Positions 58,121 to 64,000 of a stretch of DNA of 64,000 bases are shown one piece after another (the stretch's first letter is position 1; the number at the start of each line of letters is the position of its first letter). The translations under genes and the position numbers were made by a program. Below the pieces are notes generated by a model. It worked only from the letters and a program-made list of their open reading frames with translations. It did not search any database and had not been told where the DNA came from. The stretch comes from Paulinella micropora (Eukaryota; Cercozoa; Imbricatea; Euglyphida; Paulinellidae). The stretch covers positions 145,001-209,000 of the forward strand of contig WBZZ01002865.1 in NCBI GenBank assembly GCA_019918135.1, given 5' to 3'.

Positions 58121-60780
58121 CACGCGCCAAGAGGTTCAAAAGGTTCAACAATGTAATATAAATTAAAAGAGAAAGGGCAACGAGAGAGGAGCTTGGTCTG
58201 GCCTGGCTGGTTTTTCTTTTTTCTTTTCTAGCTTGATGAGCGACCTTCTCGAGTTTTTGCAACAAGAACTGAAACGGATCCTAACGGAAAGAGTTCGGGC
58301 CCATGTGAGTTCATGTAAAAACCCCCGAAAGTGTAATTTTCCAAGTAATGATGGCACAAAGCCCGGTTGGCTCGTGCAGGGCTCGTACAACATTGTCTTT
58401 TGTGATCGGAATGAACGAGAGAAAGTATATCGCTTTGGCTTCTTTACGTACGACAGCAAGAATCGCGCTAAAGAGCGAATGGCATGGAACAAAGCTATGA
58501 GGCACGCCGGAATTGGCGCTTGCACAGGTAGTACTACCACGTACACAGAGGTCTTGAATGAGGAAAAGACAATGAAAGAATTTATAGTTAAGCTCAAAAC
58601 CTCATTCCAGGAGATCATCCAAGAGACGGGACTGTCTCCCTCAACAAAGTGCTTTGAGAAACTTAAAAAAGAAAATGAACGAATTATTGAAAAAGCGTCT
58701 AGAACACTGAAAATGTGGAGTGAGCAAGTTGGGCATTCGATTTACTTATTTTGCGAAGAGTCTAGCTACACAAAAGAGGGTGACCTGGGGACTTTCTTGG
58801 TGAACAAGAGCCATGACACGACGGCGCGCACTGCTGCCTGGAAAGCAGCTTACGTTACGGTACAAAATTACACGAAGCTTTTTGAGGAAAGGCTGGGAAG
58901 TAAAGATTTACGCCGTTGCGATGCAGTGCTGGTCGATTTAAAGCAGTCTAATTTTCTCGTGTACAAGAGCCCAAATTATGTTGTGCGTGTTGTCTTTGGA
59001 GATGCAGGCCTGTACGAACTGAGTGTTAACGCGTCTGCCAGCGAGCTAAGCCTGCGCTCACTGCAGTTGCTGAGCGGTCTGTACGAAAAAAAAGAGAAGC
59101 CATCATCGTGTACCCAACTGAGCCTTGGCGTATTTAGCCTGGGCGTATTTGCCACTTTGCTTGCCAACGGCAACAAAGAGTTTGCAAGCACAGACGAGGG
59201 GAAGAAGGCGTTCCAAGAAGGTATACAAGTATTACAAGCTGAGCTCCCGAGACTAACTAGTGGGGCCAGCCAGCAAAGTCCTGATCTTCTAAAGCAGCAA
59301 GACCAGCAAGATCAAGATCTTTTGAAGAAAGCTATAGCCTTGACAGCAAATCTACGGTTTCCCAAGGAAAGCCCCTACCTTTCTTTTCTGGATGTAGTAG
59401 CCCATTATGTATTAGGTGCAGAATCCGACAAACAGTCTTTGGTTCATTCAGATATCACGGGTGCACGTACCCCAGGTTTTCAGAGCTTACACGACTACTC
59501 GCTAACCCCGAGGGCGATGGAGATGACCGCTGCGGCCGAGCAATACACTGCACTTTTGTACAAGGTCTTTGCATGCGGGGCATGTGGAAAGCGCAAAGGT
59601 TCTACCAGAAAAAGCATCGAGGAATTATTGACAGAACTGAAAACAGTCTACGACATGCATGCAGTACCCGAATGGCTCCAACGACAACCATTCGCTAGCA
59701 GCGCGCTTCTTCAGTACAATACAGCCAAACCCCAGCAAGGATTCCAAAGCAGCGGAAACTGGCCCGCCTACCCACTCGTGTTTTATGACGACGGGGGAGA
59801 ATCAAAGCGCATCAATATCATTACGTTTTTTTTATTCCAGTGGACGACTACTCTGGTTGTTACCTAGAATATCTATCCTGGAATGAATTTTTGTGTTCGT
59901 ATAAAATCGGGGCTAGCGAGACGCGCTCAGTCTGCAAAGTCAAACCCCTCGCGCCGACTAGCAACTGCAGTTCTAACAAACAGTGGCTCCTGTTCTGCCA
60001 GACCCAGCCCGACGACGAGGGCGTTCTGGCAGACATTGCCCCCAATTCCGTGACGGATGGAGAAGACTCTCCTTCAGATACGAGGGTGGGGGTGGTCGCC
60101 TCCAAAGCTTGGATACAACTGTTTTGGCTTATGTATCGGTACGCCCATGCGCTGCTGCAATGGTCTACGAGCACAGCTGACGAGGCCGAAAAACTCCCGT
60201 TCTTCTATTTTGGCGCCTGGGATCCGAGTTACATAGCGGTCTACAGTTATATGTTTGGGACAGAACCTGTGGTTAGAGTCCGCCTTTTGGAACCCCTGCA
60301 GCTTGTCCAGCTGCAGAGGGGGCTTCTTCGCAGCGTTCCGCGCACAAAACTCGCCAAAGAGCTGCCGACCAAAGAGCCCTCCGAGCTTGCGGTTATATTT
60401 TACTTGTCCTTGCTGACCAACGGAGTTGGCCAGAATTGCTTCTCCACGGAATCTGCGTGTACCATGGCGCTGTCCCCGTTGCTCAAGGCACTACAGAGAA
60501 CAGAAGTAGACTGGAAAAAGACGCTTGGCGTCGCACCCCAAGCAGCCGCAACGCTAGGCTTAGCAACCGCGGGGGGCTGGAGGTTGCTGTCCGAAGTCAG
60601 CGCAGCTTCCAAGTCAGCGACAGTCGAGAGGAGTCTTGAGCCGTTACTTGCTAACCTGCTCCAAGCCTCCTCAAGCGAATGAATTTTATTTCTCCTGTCG
60701 CACCCGGGCTTTGGGCGCGGGCCTTTTCTTTTATTAAATCCGAGTTTTTTTTTTAATCTAAGGATTTTTAATTCTTCGGC
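58121..60780 (+). repeat. Duplicated locus, copy B
   Basis: ACGCGCCAAGAGGTTC, AAAAGGTTCAACAATGTAAT, the kinase-like gene and GAGTTTTTTTTTTAATCTAA are in the same order as copy A (52315-54950). Protein-level identity between the two genes is high but clearly not complete, with several small in-frame insertions, such as the extra SLGVF repeat near 59130. Confidence 0.8.
58236..60682 (+). CDS. Tandem kinase-like domain protein (second member)
   Basis: Same plan as the protein at 52431: VQGSYNIVFCD, KVYRFGF, VLVDLKQSNFLVY, VVFGDAGLYEL in domain 1 and YFGAWDPSYIAVYSY, VRVRLLEPLQL in domain 2. A short in-frame duplication (LSLGVFSLGVFATLLANG) is unique to this copy. The reading changes frame once in domain 2, so it is either a recent break or a sequencing slip. 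The last 280 bp lie opposite the extended end of the membrane-protein gene at 60400. Domain 1 keeps the catalytic Asp, Lys and Asn; the VAIK lysine is again Arg. Confidence 0.65.
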
Positions 60781-61752
60781 GGGCCAGGCATAGGTGCAGA
60801 CAGTCAGCGCCGCCAGCACGAGGCAGGCTAGCACAGTCAGCGCCATGCGCGCCAGCCGGGGCCGTGCCTGGTCGTACCAGACCTCACGAGCGCACCAGCT
60901 TGCCAGGGGCAGTGTGTACGCTAGCAGCCAGGTCACGCGGCCCGTCTCATCCCAGAACGCCAGCGCAAGCGACGCGAAGCACGCAAACCAGCACAGCGCG
61001 TAGGTCCAGGTAAAGCCCAGCGGCGCGGGCGGTGGCAATACTGCGTAGACAATGTCGTACGCCGCCTCGGCGCGCCTGGCCTCGAGCCACCTGTCCGCCT
61101 GCCAACGCATGGCACAGCCAACAAACACGTGATAGAGCGTGAGCGCCGACGCTGACAGTGGCACCCAGGCATCCCGTAGCTCGCGACCGGGCCGCGAGGC
61201 CCACAGCCAGCCTGTCGCGATGGACAGCGCGCACGAGTGTAACAGAAGCTGCTGCGGGCGTGTGCCCTGGGGCAGGGACGGGGCTTGTGCGTACAAGGAG
61301 TGCCAGTACAGCCCGGCGCCCTCGGCCAAGAGCAAGGACGCCGGGGGCACCCAGCTGCGCGCGGCCTCTTGGTGCAGTCCCAGTACAAGGCCCCACCCCA
61401 GCGCGATCACTCCCAGGAGCACCCGGCAGAACTCCAGCAGGTAAAGGCCGTAGGGCGCGCCGCACCGCAGCGTGCACTGCAAGACCCAAGCATTGTTGCG
61501 GTCCTGGTTACTAGCAATCACTTCCCGGGGGAGGGCCGGCTGCAGTAACAAATACACCCAAGATAACACGGGCGCGGTTAGGCCTACGTAGAGTTGTAAT
61601 TCCTTCCAATCGGCGTCGTCGGGAGAGTGGAAGGCTAAGGCCAGCAAAAAAGAAAACAGCAGCACCCAACCTACGAACGCAAAGCACACGAAAACAGAAG
61701 CTACGAGCTCCCGGGTATAATTCCAGTTATAGCCAACCCTGGCGAGCAGCAT
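60400..61752 (-). CDS. Multi-pass membrane protein, ~450 residues
   Basis: From ATG of MLLARVGYNWNYTREL. Hydrophobic helices include VFVCFAFVGWVLLFSFLLAL, LTAPVLSWVYLLLQPAL, LEFCRVLLGVIALGWGLVL, LLLHSCALSIATGWLWA, LSASALTLYHVFVGC, YALCWFACFASLALAFW, WLLAYTLPLASWCA and MALTVLACLVLAALTVC, so about eight. The frame then runs without stop through the AT-rich 3' region and 280 bp antisense to the kinase-like gene. The last ~120 residues (after WPAEELK) are probably not native. Tryptophan is unusually common. Upstream of the ATG, 20 Gs and GA-rich sequence separate it from the receptor gene. No transporter family recognised. Confidence 0.6.
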   Translation of the reverse strand: MLLARVGYNWNYTRELVASVFVCFAFVGWVLLFSFLLALAFHSPDDADWKELQLYVGLTAPVLSWVYLLLQPALPREVIASNQDRNNAWVLQCTLRCGAPYGLYLLEFCRVLLGVIALGWGLVLGLHQEAARSWVPPASLLLAEGAGLYWHSLYAQAPSLPQGTRPQQLLLHSCALSIATGWLWASRPGRELRDAWVPLSASALTLYHVFVGCAMRWQADRWLEARRAEAAYDIVYAVLPPPAPLGFTWTYALCWFACFASLALAFWDETGRVTWLLAYTLPLASWCAREVWYDQARPRLARMALTVLACLVLAALTVCTYAWPAEELKILRLKKKLGFNKRKGPRPKPGCDRRNKIHSLEEAWSRLASNGSRLLSTVADLEAALTSDSNLQPPAVAKPSVAAAWGATPSVFFQSTSVLCSALSNGDSAMVHADSVEKQFWPTPLVSKDK

Positions 61753-61896
61753 CTGTTGGGGGGGGGGGGGGATGGGGTTGGGAGCACTTCCCCCTCCCCC
61801 CTCCCTCTCTCTCCTCCTGTCTGGTGAATAAATAACACCACCCACCCCACCCTTCTTTCACGCGCCAAGAAATTGAGAAAAGGCTTAAAGAGTCTT

Positions 61897-63815
61897 ATGC
61901 TTGGATTTCTCGTTCTGGTCCTCCTCAGCCGCACACGAGCAATCTTTCTCAATGGCAGTGGATCCTCGCTGGCTGCTCCAGTGTGGCAGGCCTGGGGGTT
62001 ACAGTATCAGACCGTTCGCGGATCGACGCACATAAGATATCAAAGCACATCCTCGGGGCTAGGCCTGAAGGCTCTGACGACCGCAGACGCGCCAGGACTG
62101 TACCAGGTGGCTTTTGCGGGCTCAGACTCCTTGGTATCGGCCGCCATGTACCAAGACTTCCCGACCCTGCAGATGGTGCCTGCGCTGGTGGTGCCACTTG
62201 CCATCATTTTCAATCTGCGTGGCTTCGAAAACACCGAGCTGGTACTGGACGCTGACGTGACGGCCAAGTTGTTCAGCGGCCAGATAACCAACTGGAACCA
62301 CAGCGCACTCTCTGCCCTCAACCCGGACAAACGGAGATCCTGACACGTTTTTTGGCGAGCGAGAGTCCTAAAAGCTGGCCCCACGGCGTGTTCAACAAAT
62401 GGCCCCCGGGCCTGACGACGCCAATGGTGAGCTTTTCAGAGAACGTTTACTCTTTGATCGGCAGCGTGATGTCGGAACCAGGGGGCCTGAGCTACGCGGC
62501 GTACCCCTTCTGCGTGCTGATGTCCGTGACGTACGCCAGCTTCTGTGTGGACCCCGGCCATGCGCAGGCGGGGGCTGAGCCCTGCCAAGCCAAGTACCTG
62601 GTGGCTCCCAGCGTGGAAACAATACAAGCCACCATGGCTCAGATCCAGCTAGACGACAAACTACACGCCGTCATCACGCCTGTACCCGGGGACTGGCCGC
62701 TCACCGACGTCACGTACGCTGTCTTCCACCGGGCCAGCAACCTAACATGCCCGGAGGCAGCGGAAGTCCTCAAGTTCTTCATCTACGCCTTCACCAACCA
62801 AGACACCAGGGGAGTGGCCAGGAGCCTGGGCTATTTTACACTAACCAACAAACACGTAGACCACGTGATTGCTTATCTGTCAGAGCTAACCTGCCCCCAA
62901 ACCGGCGCGTCCTACCTTGCTGCGGACTTCTCTGCCGAAGACGGCCACGACGTCACCCGGCACGCCATGATCGGGATAGCCGTGGTGGGGCTCGTGCTCG
63001 CGGGGGGGCTCTGGGTGTCGATCGTTTCGGCGCGGGGCAGCCGCGTCGCACGCGTGGCGGGGCTGCTGTTCACCTCGCTCTTCGTGCTGGGCTGCGCGCT
63101 GAACTACCTGGCCGTGATCCTGTGGGCCATCGAGCCGGACACCGACCGTATCTGCGAGGCGCGCTTCCTCACGGTGATCACTGGACACACGTTAATATTG
63201 GCCGTGATGTTTTCCAAGTCCGGGGCGGTTTACTCCATCATCCAAATGACGAAAAAGGGCTGCCTGAAGCGGCTGGCGAACATGTCCTCCGCTAGGTTCG
63301 TGTACCGCATGCTGTTCATGCTGGTGCCCCAGTCAGTCGTGTTGGTCGTCTGGTTCGTGCTGGATCCGCCCGTGGTCCGCCTGGTGGTGGTCGACCCTCT
63401 CGACAGGATGTACAACATGTTCCTGTGCGGCTTGTTCTTCGTCCCCATTGTCTCGGACCTAGGCCCGGGCTCGGCCATCTTCACCTTTGTGGTCTGCACC
63501 GCAATCGCCGTCCCCACCTCCTTTGCCCTCGCGTCGGTCCTCGTGCCCAAAGTGGCGGCGCTTGCGGGCACCTGCATGATGTCACGTGCCAGTGCGGATA
63601 ACTTTGTCTCAGAAGAAGATGGAATCACACTAGCAAATAGCGGACCTTCGTCGGGGCATCTCCGGGTACAGCAGAAGCCCGAGGATGCAGCGGCCACGAA
63701 CGATTTGGAGATAGGCCAACCGGACGACGCTGAAGGTTGCACAAGCAAGGTATCGAAATCAGAGCATAACAACGATTCCAGCCAGCCACCGCAAGGAAAC
63801 GCATCCGAGGTTTGA
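61897..63815 (+). CDS. Phosphate-binding-protein-like / class C 7TM receptor fusion
   Basis: ATGCTTGGATTTC gives a signal peptide (MLGFLVLVLLSRTRA). Then comes a PstS-like periplasmic-binding domain: NGSGSSLAAPVWQAWG, YQSTSSGLGLKALT, FAGSDSLVSAAMYQD, LDADVTAKLFSGQITNWNHS, TEILTRFLASESPKSWPHGV and a C-terminal PEAAEVLKFFIYAFT. The usual SGT phosphate loop is not present, and the frame changes once at that place. After a Cys-containing linker come membrane helices (GIAVVGLVLAGGLWVSIV, GLLFTSLFVLGCALNYLAVI, VITGHTLILAVMFSKSGAVY, RMLFMLVPQSVVLVVWFVL, IFTFVVCTAIAVPTSFALAS) and a closing VLVPKVAAL like GABA-B-type receptors. Only about six helices are visible, so the TM5-TM6 part looks shortened. 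The tail is acidic/Ser rich. Likely a nutrient or ligand receptor if functional. Confidence 0.68.
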
Positions 63816-63878
63816 ACGCGTAAGATTTCAATTCAATCTGTTTTAATTAAAAGAAAAACAATGCAATCAAACATCTGC

Positions 63879-64000
63879 TCAAACTGGAACTAAATTTGTC
63901 TCCTGCATGAGAGCATTTCGGGCCCGGGCCAGTTCGGCCTGCGCGTCGTGGCAGCCCTGTTCCGCGGCCCGTCCCCACCACTCCTCTGCCTTGGCCAGGT
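63879..64000 (-). CDS. Sel1-repeat protein, C-terminal end only
   Basis: The minus strand reads LAKAEEWWGRAAEQGCHDAQ, AELARARNALMQETNLVPV-stop. AEEWWGRAAEQGCHDAQAEL is a clear Sel1 repeat, so the rest of the gene lies beyond the right edge. It converges on the receptor gene with 63 bp between stops; TTTTAATTAAAAG in the spacer could serve both 3' ends. Third clear Sel1-repeat gene of the window. Confidence 0.75.
   Translation of the reverse strand, partial: LAKAEEWWGRAAEQGCHDAQAELARARNALMQETNLVPV

Overview
The window reads as eukaryotic nuclear DNA from a protist that I cannot place further. The evidence is a gene at the left edge with at least seven GT-AG introns (50-120 nt), a RING gene with one 88-nt intron, and a duplicated mini-gene with a 68-nt intron. 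Protein families are also eukaryotic or large-virus in flavour: SET, RING, class C receptor, Sel1 repeats, HNH nuclease modules, kinase-like proteins and a superfamily 3 helicase. There are no bacterial operons, rRNA or tRNA genes. Intergenic DNA is rich in long pure C or G runs and purine/pyrimidine tracts.

Layout. 0-4.2 kb: a spliced SET plus DUF7869 (transposase-like) gene, open at the left edge. 4.2-5.7 kb: dispersed repeats and hairpins. 5.7-13.1 kb: a coiled-coil protein, a Sel1-like fragment, a ~405-bp tandem repeat and a large HNH/Sel1/degenerate-ATPase protein (minus). 13.4-22.3 kb: two copies of a spliced secreted mini-gene, each heading a ~348-bp repeat array, with a decayed kinase-like gene and an LRR-like fragment between them. 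22.9-29.4 kb: a paralogue of the large protein and two Sel1-repeat proteins (all minus). 29.7-35.7 kb: a BspA/mucin-like surface protein, a possible kinase-like protein, a zinc protein and the RING gene. 36.2-40.4 kb: a broken virus-like SF3 helicase gene. 40.5-49.5 kb: membrane proteins, an F-box-like protein, a secreted protein and two hypotheticals. 49.9-61.8 kb: an HNH protein and a duplicated module of kinase-like gene plus convergent membrane-protein gene, with two zinc-module paralogues between. 61.9-64 kb: a phosphate-binding-protein/7TM receptor and the end of another Sel1 gene.

The intronless, densely packed, paralogue-rich stretch from about 5 to 64 kb contrasts with the intron-rich left-edge gene. 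It resembles integrated large-DNA-virus sequence or a lineage-specific expansion zone. No capsid, polymerase or packaging gene is visible, so viral origin is only an inference.

The most unusual item is a three-member family of ~800-residue proteins carrying two tandem kinase-like domains. The first keeps catalytic-loop and DxG-type residues; the second has lost them. Next are ~1000-residue proteins combining Sel1-like repeats with what looks like a dead helicase ATPase, one of them carrying an HNH nuclease module. Several genes are read in more than one frame; whether that is decay or assembly error at homopolymers cannot be decided from the sequence alone.
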